8,675 nt of DNA from Actinomycetota bacterium (GCA_003140115.1 PLIQ01000363.1:666-9340); one strand, 5' to 3'. Positions 1 to 7,253 are shown, counted from the first letter of the stretch. The notes: generated by a model not told the origin, from the letters alone. A program made the numbers and translations.

Positions 1-19
1 GCAGGCCCGCGCTGGGTCC

Positions 20-50
20 TTGACGTAGCCCGGCCAGGACCAGGGAGAAT
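20..50 (+). promoter_or_regulatory. Possible sigma-70-like promoter of the NLR-like gene
   Basis: TTGACG at 20-25 matches the -35 consensus well. GAGAAT at 45-50 is a weak -10 (4 of 6 to TATAAT). The 19-nt spacer is longer than ideal. Initiation near 57 would leave a leader of about 30 nt containing the ribosome binding site. The call is tentative because single hexamer matches are common. Confidence 0.25.
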
Positions 51-73
51 TCAGCTGTCGGCCAGCGGGGAGC

Positions 74-80
74 GGGAGGT
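74..80 (+). promoter_or_regulatory. Ribosome binding site for the NLR-like gene
   Basis: GGGAGGT ends six bases before the GTG at 87, which is good Shine-Dalgarno spacing. It supports this GTG as the true start, and the XRE helix-turn-helix begins within ten residues of it. Confidence 0.7.
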
Positions 81-86
81 GGGGCG

Positions 87-2717
87 GTGGGCGAGCCGCC
101 GGTCACGTTCGCCGGGCTGCTGCGCCAGTTGCGTACCGCGGCCGGTCTGACCCAGGAGGAGCTCGCCGCTGCGGCGGGCGTGGGCCTGCGGACGGTCGGT
201 GACGTGGAGCGGGGTGTGGTGACCAGCCCGCAAAAGGACACCGTGCGCCTGCTAGCCGGTGCGCTGGGCCTGGCCGGTCTGGTCCGCGACCAGTTCGAAG
301 CGGCCGCCCGGGGCCGGATGGTGCCAGGCGGGGCGGCTGCGGCGATGCGGACGCTGCCCCGTGACATCGTCTCGTTCACCGGGCGGCAGCGGGAACTTGA
401 GCAGCTGGTGGAGGCGGCGGCGGGGGCGGGCGGGGTGGTAGGCATCCACGCGATCGGCGGAATGGCGGGGGTGGGCAAGACCGCGTTCGCGGTGCACGCG
501 GCGCACCGGCTGGCCAACCGGTTCCCGGGCGGGCAGATCTTCTTGCCGCTACACGGGCACACGCCCGGGCAGGCCCCGGTCGACCCGGGTGATGCGCTGG
601 CCAGCCTGCTGCTGACCGCAGGAGTCCCGGCCGGGTTGATCCCGCCGGGCGCCGAGGCGCGGATGGCGCTGTGGCGGGACCGGCTGGCCGGGCAGCAGTT
701 GCTGCTGGTGCTGGATGACGCGGTCGGTAGCGAACAGGTGCTGCCGCTGCTGCCCGGGGCCGGAGGAAGCCTGGTGCTGGTCACCAGCCGGCGGCAGCTG
801 TCCGCGCTTGAGGACGCCACCGCGATTAGCCTCGACACCCTGCTGCCCGGCGAGGCGGCCGAGCTGCTGGTCCGGCTGGCGAGCCGGGCCGGGCTGGGTG
901 CGGGTGATCCGGAGGTGGCCGAGATCGCCCGGCTGTGCGGGTACCTGCCGCTGGCGATCGGGATGGTGGCCCGCCAGCTGCGGCACCACCCGGCATGGAC
1001 CGCGGCCGGGAGGGCGGCTGAGCTGGCGGCGGCGGCGGGTCGGCTCGAGCTGATGTCCACGGAGAATCTGTCGGTCGCCGCGGCGTTCGACCTGTCGTAC
1101 GCGGATCTGGGCCCGGACCTGCAGCGGCTGTTCCGGCGGCTGGGTCTGCACCCGGGTGCGGAGATCGACGGCTACGCCGCCGCCGCACTGGACGGCACGG
1201 ACCTCACGGCGGCCCGTCGCGGTCTGGAGGCGCTGTATGACCAGTACCTGCTGACCGAGTCGGCGGCGGATCGGTACCGGATGCACGACCTGATCCGCGA
1301 GCACGCCCGCGCCCTAGCCGACCGCGTGGACTCCGGCGATGACCGGGACCGGGCTACCGCCAGGCTGCTGGACTACTACCAGCAGACCGCCGCGCGCGCC
1401 GACGCCCTCATTGCCCGCCAGGCCCGCCCCGCCCCGGCCGCCGCTACGGGCGCGGACGCCGCGGTCCTCGCCGCGCTTCCCGCGCTGGCCGACTCTGAGC
1501 AGGCCCTGGCCTGGGCCCGGGCCGAGCGAGCCAGCCTGCTCGCCTGTCTGGATCACGCCACCGGCGCCGGACAGCACGCCCGGATCATCGTCCTGACCGC
1601 CGGGCTGGCCGGGCTGCTGCGGCGCGACGGCCCCTGGGCCGAGGCCATCACCCGGCACACAACTGCGATCCGGGCCGCACGGTCTGTCGGCGACCGGCTC
1701 GGCCAGGCCAACGCCCTCCGCGAGCTCGGGGTGGTACGCCGGCTGACCGGTGATTACCCGGCCGCGGCCCAGGCTCTGGAGCAGGCTCTGGGCATCTACC
1801 GCGACCTCGGCGACCGGCTCGGCCAGGCTAACGCCCTCCGCGAGCTCGGGGCGCTGCAGGAACTGACGGGTGATTACCCGGCCGCGGCCCAGGTCCTGGA
1901 GCAGGCTCTGGGCATCTACCGGGACCTCGGCGACCGGCTCGGCCAGGCCAACGCCCTCTGGAACCTGGGGGACGTCTGGCGGATGACGGGTGATTACCCG
2001 GCCGGGATCCAAGCCGCGGAGCAGGCTCTGGGCATCTACCAAGACCTCGGCGACCGGCTCGGCCAGGCTAACGCCCTCTACCTCCTCGGGCTAGTACGCC
2101 GGCTGACCGGTGATTACCCGGCCGCGGCCCAGGCCCTGGAGCACGCCCTGGGCATCTACCGCGACCTCGGCGACCGGCTCGGCCAGGCCAACGCGCTCAA
2201 CGACCTGGGGGACGTCCGGCGGATGACGGGTGATTACCCGGCCGCGGCCCAGGTCCTGGAGCAGGCCCTGGGCATCTACGGGGCCATCGGCAACCGGTTC
2301 GGCCAGGCCAACGCCCTCAACGACCTGGGGGTGGTGCGGCGGCTGACCGGTGATTACCCGGCCGCGGCCCAACTGCTGGAGCAGGCCCTGGGCATCTACC
2401 GCGACCTGCGCAGCCGGGGTGGCCAGGCCATGGCGCTCAACGAGCGAGGGACGCTGCACCGGGCCGGGGGTGAGCTCGCGCAGGCTGAGATGTGCCACCG
2501 GCAGGCCCTGGACCTGTCCCGCGAAATCGCCAGCACGTGGAACGAGGCGAACGCCTTGGCCGGCCTGGGCCGGTGCGCCCTGGCCGCGGGCCGCACCAGC
2601 GAGGCAGCAGACCACCTGCGGCGGGCGCTGGAGATCTTCCGGCGGATCGACGCGGCCGACGCCGGCGATGTCTCCCGCGAACTGGCCGCCCTCACCGAGG
2701 CTGGGCCACCCGCATAA
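87..2717 (+). CDS. NLR-like STAND regulator: HTH - NB-ARC - TPR protein
   Basis: This 876-residue cytoplasmic protein belongs to the bacterial NB-ARC/STAND class, ATP-driven switches usually kept off until a ligand is sensed through the C-terminal repeats. Residues about 8-62 form an XRE-type helix-turn-helix (LTQEELAAAAGVGLRTVGDVERG). The NB-ARC module follows: Walker A GMAGVGKT at 125-132, Walker B LLLVLDD at 205-211, the sensor-like strand LVLVTSRR at 229-236, the GLPL-like GYLPLA at 285-290, and the MHD motif at 399-401. From 535 to 854 there are eight TPR-like units of exactly 40 residues; the first six are nearly identical and the last two have diverged. The XRE-type HTH replaces the OmpR-type DNA-binding domain of AfsR/SARP relatives, so it may regulate transcription or act as a sensor or immune-type switch. 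No effector enzyme domain is seen. The domains are clear; the ligand and target are unknown. Confidence 0.93.
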   Translation: MGEPPVTFAGLLRQLRTAAGLTQEELAAAAGVGLRTVGDVERGVVTSPQKDTVRLLAGALGLAGLVRDQFEAAARGRMVPGGAAAAMRTLPRDIVSFTGRQRELEQLVEAAAGAGGVVGIHAIGGMAGVGKTAFAVHAAHRLANRFPGGQIFLPLHGHTPGQAPVDPGDALASLLLTAGVPAGLIPPGAEARMALWRDRLAGQQLLLVLDDAVGSEQVLPLLPGAGGSLVLVTSRRQLSALEDATAISLDTLLPGEAAELLVRLASRAGLGAGDPEVAEIARLCGYLPLAIGMVARQLRHHPAWTAAGRAAELAAAAGRLELMSTENLSVAAAFDLSYADLGPDLQRLFRRLGLHPGAEIDGYAAAALDGTDLTAARRGLEALYDQYLLTESAADRYRMHDLIREHARALADRVDSGDDRDRATARLLDYYQQTAARADALIARQARPAPAAATGADAAVLAALPALADSEQALAWARAERASLLACLDHATGAGQHARIIVLTAGLAGLLRRDGPWAEAITRHTTAIRAARSVGDRLGQANALRELGVVRRLTGDYPAAAQALEQALGIYRDLGDRLGQANALRELGALQELTGDYPAAAQVLEQALGIYRDLGDRLGQANALWNLGDVWRMTGDYPAGIQAAEQALGIYQDLGDRLGQANALYLLGLVRRLTGDYPAAAQALEHALGIYRDLGDRLGQANALNDLGDVRRMTGDYPAAAQVLEQALGIYGAIGNRFGQANALNDLGVVRRLTGDYPAAAQLLEQALGIYRDLRSRGGQAMALNERGTLHRAGGELAQAEMCHRQALDLSREIASTWNEANALAGLGRCALAAGRTSEAADHLRRALEIFRRIDAADAGDVSRELAALTEAGPPA
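1689..2648 (+). repeat. Eight 120-bp in-frame TPR-coding repeats
   Basis: The units are exactly 120 bp (40 codons), with no indels. Each opens with GDRLGQANAL and continues with R-x-TGDYPAAAQ-x-LEQALGIY. Units 1-6 (1689-2408) are almost identical in DNA, including synonymous positions: the block tgattacccggccg recurs in each at the same offset. Variation concentrates at a few residues such as RELGVV, RELGAL, WNLGDV, YLLGLV and NDLGDV. Units 7-8 (2409-2648) keep the period but have diverged. This pattern suggests recent amplification or gene conversion. Confidence 0.95.
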
Positions 2718-2748
2718 CCCAAGCCGGGCCGCCACTCCCGCACGTGAT

Positions 2749-2770
2749 TTCCGCCTGTGGTTCCGCCTGT
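2749..2770. repeat. Tandem 10-bp direct repeat TTCCGCCTGT
   Basis: TTCCGCCTGT occurs at 2749-2758 and again at 2761-2770, a 12-bp period, in the gap between the NLR-like and LysR genes. The second copy overlaps the left arm of the inverted repeat at 2759-2785. It may be a regulator binding site or chance. Confidence 0.4.
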
Positions 2771-2785
2771 ACATCACGCGGAACC
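2759..2785 (+). terminator. Stem-loop after the NLR-like gene, possible terminator or operator
   Basis: A perfect 8-bp inverted repeat, GGTTCCGC and GCGGAACC, is separated by 11 nt and starts 41 bp after the NLR-like stop codon. A G-U and a G-C pair can extend the stem outward. No T-run follows, so it would be a U-less actinobacterial terminator if it is one. The symmetry and its place before the LysR gene also fit a protein-binding operator. Confidence 0.4.
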
Positions 2786-2793
2786 GCCGTTTG

Positions 2794-2882
2794 ACTGGAA
2801 ACCAGTACCCAGCGGAACAGACCCCAAAGAAGCACCCAGGAACGACCTCCTGAACCTCTCCTAAAACCTCCCCGGTTCGGGG
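2794..2882. other. Two short palindromes upstream of the LysR gene
   Basis: ACTGG-AAA-CCAGT lies at 2794-2806 and CCCCG-GTT-CGGGG at 2870-2882, the second 55 bp before the LysR start. A direct repeat GTGAAC (2888-2893 and 2897-2902) follows. LysR proteins usually bind imperfect dyads near their own promoter, so these are candidate control sites. No clear promoter hexamer pair was found. Confidence 0.3.
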
Positions 2883-2927
2883 CGGCGGTGAACGCAGTGA
2901 ACATCTGCGCCGGCAGTGAGGCGACAC

Positions 2928-2932
2928 GAAGG
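2928..2932 (+). promoter_or_regulatory. Ribosome binding site for the LysR gene
   Basis: GAAGG at 2928-2932 (followed by TAGGG) lies five bases before the ATG at 2938. A rival site, GAGGT at 2962-2966, precedes an in-frame ATG at 2971, so the start is not fully settled. Confidence 0.5.
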
Positions 2933-2937
2933 TAGGG

Positions 2938-4026
2938 ATGATCGACTTGTCATTGGCTGCCGAGGTCGGAATGAACGGGGCCCAAGCCGGACCAGCGCCG
3001 CAGCCCGCAGCGGCGGGGACGATGGCGCCGCAGGCACTGGAACTGCGGCATCTCCGCTACTTCGTGGCGCTGGCCGATGCGGGCAGCTTTACCCGTGCCG
3101 CCGAGAAGATCTTCGTTGCCCAGCCGACCTTGAGCCAGCAGATCATGCGGCTGGAGGGGATGGTGGGTACACCGCTGGTCCAGCGCCGACGCGAAGGGCT
3201 GCGGCTGACCCCGGCTGGGCGCGTGCTGCTGGACGCGTCCCGGACCGTGCTGGCCCTGGTCGATCAGGCGTTGAGCCGGACCCGGCAGGCAGCCGGCCTG
3301 GGACGGCCGCAGCTGCGAATAGTGATACCGCCCGGACTGCCCGAGTCCCTGGCGGTCCGGGCCACGGCCGGGCTGCGCAGGGCAGCCGCAGCCGCGGATG
3401 TCGGTCTAGCCTGGCTGGAAGCGGCCCTGGACGCGGAGTTCTCGCTGATCAGCACGCGGCGGGCTGACGCTGGTCTGGCCTGGCTGACCGCCGAGCCGCA
3501 GACGGTGCCTGCCGTACTCGAGGTGATGACGGTGGGAGAGTTCGAGCCGGCAGTATGGGTTCCGTCAACCCACCCCGCAGCCCGCCGCGGCGCTATCAGC
3601 CTGGAGGAACTGGCGGCCCTGCAGGTCATCCACGGGCCTCGCCGCGTGCAGCCAGGCACTTACGACGCCTGGGTCACGGCCATACGGGCAGTCGACCCGC
3701 GGTTTGAGTTCACCGACCCGCCGTTCTGGCAGTCGCTGGCCATGACCCTGGCCTTGGTCGCGGCCGGGGACCCGCCTGCCGCCGTCTTGACCGGCCCGAC
3801 CATCGCCGCACGCACCCGGGCCTTGCCGATGCGGCAATCTCACCTGGCCAATACCTACGGCATGGTCCGGGTCCGCCTCGAATACCATCCGCTGGTAGCG
3901 CACGCAGCACTGGTGTGGAGCGGGGACTTGCCCCGCCCGCTGCAGCAGATGCTCTTCGACACTGCCGATAGCCTGATCGAGCCGTCCCCGCACCTCGCCG
4001 ACCTGATCTCCCTGACCACCGCGTAG
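2938..4026 (+). CDS. LysR-family transcriptional regulator
   Basis: The 362-residue product is a LysR-type DNA-binding regulator. The winged helix-turn-helix spans about residues 35-94 and has the family hallmarks: LRHLRYFVALADAGSFTRAA, the recognition region VAQPTLSQQIMRLE, and the wing ending LTPAGRVLL. A linker helix follows, then a ligand-binding domain from about 115 to 340 (for example LRIVIPPGLPESLAVRA and the later ISLEELAALQVI segment). The family is normally about 300 residues; the excess is an Ala/Pro/Gly-rich N-terminal tail of about 33 residues. Starting at the in-frame ATG at 2971 (residue 12) or at residue 29 would shorten this tail. It lies 220 bp after the NLR-like gene on the same strand, with repeats between, so it is probably a separate transcription unit. 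No divergent target gene is adjacent, so its regulon and co-inducer cannot be inferred. Confidence 0.92.
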   Translation: MIDLSLAAEVGMNGAQAGPAPQPAAAGTMAPQALELRHLRYFVALADAGSFTRAAEKIFVAQPTLSQQIMRLEGMVGTPLVQRRREGLRLTPAGRVLLDASRTVLALVDQALSRTRQAAGLGRPQLRIVIPPGLPESLAVRATAGLRRAAAAADVGLAWLEAALDAEFSLISTRRADAGLAWLTAEPQTVPAVLEVMTVGEFEPAVWVPSTHPAARRGAISLEELAALQVIHGPRRVQPGTYDAWVTAIRAVDPRFEFTDPPFWQSLAMTLALVAAGDPPAAVLTGPTIAARTRALPMRQSHLANTYGMVRVRLEYHPLVAHAALVWSGDLPRPLQQMLFDTADSLIEPSPHLADLISLTTA

Positions 4027-4123
4027 ATCAATCACAGATGTACTGCCCGGTCCTGATGACGTTTTCTTAAGTCTGAGTTGTCGGGCCTGCAAGGGTGAAG
4101 TCGCTCAGTACGCCATCAACGGC

Positions 4124-4570
4124 TCATGTCGACACCACGGTCATGACCGTATGGCCAATCCTGATCTTGTCGCGTCTCTTCAGCAATTGGGCTGAAAGGA
4201 TGCGGTGCCCGTTTAGCAAGGTGCCGTTGGTTGAGCCGAGGTCTTTGACGTACCACAGGCCACGAACAGTCTGGAAACGGGCGTGCTGACCAGAGGCGAA
4301 ATCGTCGTCGATAACGAGATTGCCTTCGCGGCCGACGGTGAAGTCGGTACGGAAGGTATGACGCTGGTCTCCGACTTGGATGACCATGGCCTGGGTGTCA
4401 GGCGCCTCAGCAATGGTGCCGCCGGTTTGCTCGGCGACGGCGGACGCGGCGGCCTGCCAAGCTTGCTGCTCCTGCTTGGTGAGGTCTTCCCACGGCGGGA
4501 GCGACGTAGGAAGGGCGGCGCGGTGGGCTTCGTAGGCAGCTTGTGCCAGGCGTTCAATGAGGGTGGCCAC
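4124..4570 (-). CDS. FHA-domain phosphothreonine-binding protein
   Basis: This 148-residue protein has two parts. Residues 1-46 are helical (LIERLAQAAYEAHRA, then PPWEDLTKQEQQAWQAAASAV), a pattern I recall from small actinobacterial and phage proteins of unknown role. Residues 62-147 form an FHA domain with the expected pThr-pocket residues: G80-R81, S93-x-x-H96 and the loop DLGSTNGTLLNG at 110-121. No membrane segment or catalytic domain is present, so it is probably a cytosolic adaptor. It lies 58 bp downstream of the kinase gene on the same strand, which suggests co-transcription and that it reads the kinase's phosphorylation. The GTG start lacks a visible Shine-Dalgarno site; the frame stays open upstream into the kinase 3' end without a better start. 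Hand-counted GC over 4141-4380 is 136/240 (57%), lower than the neighbours. Confidence 0.88.
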   Translation of the reverse strand: MATLIERLAQAAYEAHRAALPTSLPPWEDLTKQEQQAWQAAASAVAEQTGGTIAEAPDTQAMVIQVGDQRHTFRTDFTVGREGNLVIDDDFASGQHARFQTVRGLWYVKDLGSTNGTLLNGHRILSAQLLKRRDKIRIGHTVMTVVST

Positions 4571-4628
4571 ATATCGATAGTGCCAGAAAGGTTCGGAGGC
4601 GTCGGCGAGAGTGAATGTGGTTGGCGGC

Positions 4629-7244
4629 TCAAAGGCGAGCGCGGATGTTACCCAAAGCGAGCTGCATGTCGGCCGCGGTTGAGAAGCGATCAGCGCTGGC
4701 CGGGGCGCACGCCTTGATCAGGAACGCGGCCAGGTCAGGCTGGAGATCGGGGCGGATCGTGCCCGGTTCGATCACCGGTTCGCCGGTCATGGGCATGGCG
4801 TTGGGGAACGGGTGGTGACCGTTGCACAGCAGCTGGTAGAGCAGCACGCCGACGGCGAACAGGTCGGTGGAGACGTCCCAGCGGTCCCGGCCGGCGTCGG
4901 GTGGCTGATACGGGGGCGTGCCGGAGTGGGTCCGCACCGGGTCGCCGGCCCGGGAGGCGATGTTGAAGTCGAGCAGTTTGGCCCCGGTGCGGGTGAGGAT
5001 CACGTTGAGCGGCTTGATGTCGCGGTGCACCAGCCCCCGGTCCTGCAGGTCCAGCCACTCACGCGACTCGGCTTCGGGCAGGTCCCCCGCGCGGCGCTGG
5101 TCTTCCAGCTGCCGCAGGCGCGCCGAGTCAGGATGAAAGGCGACAAGCGCGTCGAGCAGGTCGAGGGCGACATCGACGGCTTCCCGGTCGCGCAGGTGCC
5201 GGTTCCCGCTGACGAACTCACTTAGTGGCTCCCCGTCGATGAATTCGGTGATGAGATACCAGTCGCCGGCCTTGGTCTGGCCGGCCCAGAAGACCCGCAC
5301 TACGTGGGGATGATGGATCTTCCGCAGGGCGCTGATCTCGCGACGCACCGCCTGGTACCCTGCGGCGGTCTCGAAGAGCTTGAGCGCTCGCTCCTCACCC
5401 TCGACGTCATCGCGCACGCGGTAGACCTTGGAGAAGCCGCCCTGCCCGACCACGTCCAGGACCTCGAAGCGGTCCTCGATGACTTCGCCGACCGCGTACT
5501 CCGCGGCCTTGCCCCCCGCCGAGGATCGCACCTCGGCCGGGTCGGGTTCGGGGAGCGCCCGGCTGCCGCTCGAGGACGGCGCCGCGGCCCCGGGCAGATC
5601 GACGCGCTCAGCCGAGGTGAACGCCATGGTCCGCCGCGGATCCCCGGCCCCGCTGGACGCGGAGGCGGAGGCGGAGGCGGAGTCCGCCGGGACGTGCCGG
5701 ATGCCCCCGACCGTGTACACCAGGCACGGATGCAGCACGTACGTGGCCACGTCCGGCGGGAAGTGAAACTCCTCCACGTCGCCCATTGAGTAGAACCGGC
5801 GCCGCCCAGACTCATCGACGTACCCGAGCAGGCCGTTCTGCCACAGGACCGAGGCCAGGTCCGTCGCCTTCTCGAAGTGCAGGTCCGCCACTTCCTGCAG
5901 GGCCTCCAGATCCGCGCGGGAGAACCGGTCGACGCCGATCAGCCGGACGAAGGAGCGGACGTCCTCCTGCACGCCGCTGATGTAGGCCTGGGTGCTGGTG
6001 AACAGTTCGGAGTAGTCGTGCAGGGCGGCACCCTGCGGCATCAGGTCCGAGGAGATCTGGTTGGCGCACTGGGCGAGCTGAGAGTCGCCGAACCGCTTGG
6101 CGCAGCGTTGCACCACCCGTTGCAGAGCCGCCGGCGGCAGGCCGTCGTGGCCCGCCTGCTTGGTCCGCAGGACCTCCTCGTTCAGGTCATTGCCGAGCGA
6201 GATGATGTCGCGCGGGATCAGCCGGGTGTGGCTGAGCAGGTAGTCCCCGATCGATCCCTCGCCATCGGCCCCCGGCCAGTGGCCGTTGACCCCCAGCCAG
6301 TCGCTGATCGTAGGCGGGCCGGTGGCGGCGCGCCGCATCAGCAATGACGGCGGCAGCCGGGCCAGCTTGCGCTGCAGCAGGTAGAGCAGCGAGCTCCGGT
6401 CCCAGGTCAGGACGCGGATGTGCGGTTCGTTGTAGTATCGCGGCGCGTGCTCCGACCGGTATACCGACGACATGACGATGTCGCGGATGCATACCACGAC
6501 GTGCAGGCGGCCGCCCAGCCTGGGGTCCCGGAGCAACCGCATGACCTGGTAGAACAGCCCCTCCTGACACTTCAGCCAGTACATCGGGGCGTGGCTGAAC
6601 TCTTCGTCCAGCGCGTCGAGGTAGAAATAGATCGGCTTGCACCGGCCGACCACGTCGCCCAGCAGGTCCTCCAGGTCGTCCCAGAGCGGATCATCCAGGT
6701 AGGCCGACAGCTGATGGGCGGTTTGCCGCTGGTTGATGATGTCACGGACCTCGCTGTAGATCGACCGAGGCCGACGGAAGTTATCGAGCAGCCGCGGGTA
6801 CGATCCCTCGATCTCGCCGATCTGCTCGTCGCGCAACTGTTGACGCAACTCCGGACGGGTCAGCAGGTGCGAGGTCAGTGACCGCATGATCGCGCGGTCC
6901 CAGATCTGCATCCATTTCTCGACCAGGACCTGGTCCGAGAACCACTGGCATGCCTTCACCACGACCTCGGTTTTCGGCAGGCTCTGCTGCGGCGCATCGG
7001 CGTAGACGGAATCCTGACGAGACTGGAAATCCTGCAGCCGCCGCAGGTAGACCGTCTTGCCCGCGCCGAGCTTGCCCACGATGACCCGCACCATGGAGTC
7101 GTTGGCCCGCGTCGCGAGATGGCCGTACGCCGGATCGCCACCGAAGTCGACGAACTCGCTGATCAGATCCTCGATGTCGGCTCGTGACCCGTCCGGATTG
7201 CCAAACGGCCCCACCGGGTCGAGCCGGCGCCGCCTGCCGGCCAT
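4629..7244 (-). CDS. P-loop ATPase fused to a Ser/Thr protein kinase
   Basis: An 871-residue cytosolic fusion. Residues about 1-515 are a P-loop ATPase resembling the STAND-like Sll1717 group: an FGNPD-containing N-terminus, Walker A GKLGAGKT at 57-64, Walker B IYFYLDALDEE at 205-215, the HVVVCIRD strand, and a winged-helix-like end (LWQNGLLGYVDESGRRRFY). A Ser/Ala/Pro-rich linker covers about 516-591. The kinase spans about 592-871: Gly loop GQGGFSKV 600-607, Lys622, Glu636, HRDIKPLN 740-747, DFN 759-761 in place of DFG, and SGTPPYQPPD 774-783 with PPD in place of APE. Some 33 extra residues lie between AFH and RGLVHRD. The catalytic Lys, Asp and Asn remain, so activity is expected. From memory this resembles PglW-type kinases. 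I place the start at ATG 7244, with GGAGGG just upstream; the frame is open to 7421 but those 59 codons look non-coding. The FHA gene follows at 58 bp. Confidence 0.93.
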   Translation of the reverse strand: MAGRRRRLDPVGPFGNPDGSRADIEDLISEFVDFGGDPAYGHLATRANDSMVRVIVGKLGAGKTVYLRRLQDFQSRQDSVYADAPQQSLPKTEVVVKACQWFSDQVLVEKWMQIWDRAIMRSLTSHLLTRPELRQQLRDEQIGEIEGSYPRLLDNFRRPRSIYSEVRDIINQRQTAHQLSAYLDDPLWDDLEDLLGDVVGRCKPIYFYLDALDEEFSHAPMYWLKCQEGLFYQVMRLLRDPRLGGRLHVVVCIRDIVMSSVYRSEHAPRYYNEPHIRVLTWDRSSLLYLLQRKLARLPPSLLMRRAATGPPTISDWLGVNGHWPGADGEGSIGDYLLSHTRLIPRDIISLGNDLNEEVLRTKQAGHDGLPPAALQRVVQRCAKRFGDSQLAQCANQISSDLMPQGAALHDYSELFTSTQAYISGVQEDVRSFVRLIGVDRFSRADLEALQEVADLHFEKATDLASVLWQNGLLGYVDESGRRRFYSMGDVEEFHFPPDVATYVLHPCLVYTVGGIRHVPADSASASASASSGAGDPRRTMAFTSAERVDLPGAAAPSSSGSRALPEPDPAEVRSSAGGKAAEYAVGEVIEDRFEVLDVVGQGGFSKVYRVRDDVEGEERALKLFETAAGYQAVRREISALRKIHHPHVVRVFWAGQTKAGDWYLITEFIDGEPLSEFVSGNRHLRDREAVDVALDLLDALVAFHPDSARLRQLEDQRRAGDLPEAESREWLDLQDRGLVHRDIKPLNVILTRTGAKLLDFNIASRAGDPVRTHSGTPPYQPPDAGRDRWDVSTDLFAVGVLLYQLLCNGHHPFPNAMPMTGEPVIEPGTIRPDLQPDLAAFLIKACAPASADRFSTAADMQLALGNIRARL
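5659..5682. repeat. Hexanucleotide tandem repeat in the kinase linker
   Basis: Four perfect copies of gcggag (+ strand) encode a Ser-Ala dipeptide run in the linker joining the ATPase to the kinase. Six-base units keep the frame, so gain or loss would alter only linker length. Confidence 0.85.
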
Positions 7245-7247
7245 CTT

Positions 7248-7253
7248 CCCTCC
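7248..7253 (-). promoter_or_regulatory. Ribosome binding site deciding the ATPase-kinase start
   Basis: On the - strand GGAGGG is followed by AAG and then the ATG at 7244. The spacing is slightly short but the match is strong. No comparable site precedes the upstream GTG at 7421, so translation most likely begins at 7244. Confidence 0.65.

Noticed and set aside
549..2927. Long antisense frames opposite the NLR-like gene, including repetitive ones of 242 and 278 residues
   Set aside because: They mirror the TPR repeats and the high GC of the real gene. They contain no recognisable domain and lie opposite clear NB-ARC/TPR coding sequence.
4027..4123. Bidirectional terminator between the convergent LysR and FHA genes
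   Set aside because: Only 5-bp complementary pieces (GCCCG/CGGGC and CTGAG/CTCAG) with long loops and a single TTTTCTT tract were found. None makes a convincing hairpin.
4629..7244. Calling the locus a BREX/Pgl system because of the PglW-like kinase features
   Set aside because: No methyltransferase, PglZ-type phosphatase or other BREX gene is in the window, and the N-terminal ATPase is not a known PglW arrangement. Only kinase-domain resemblance is claimed.
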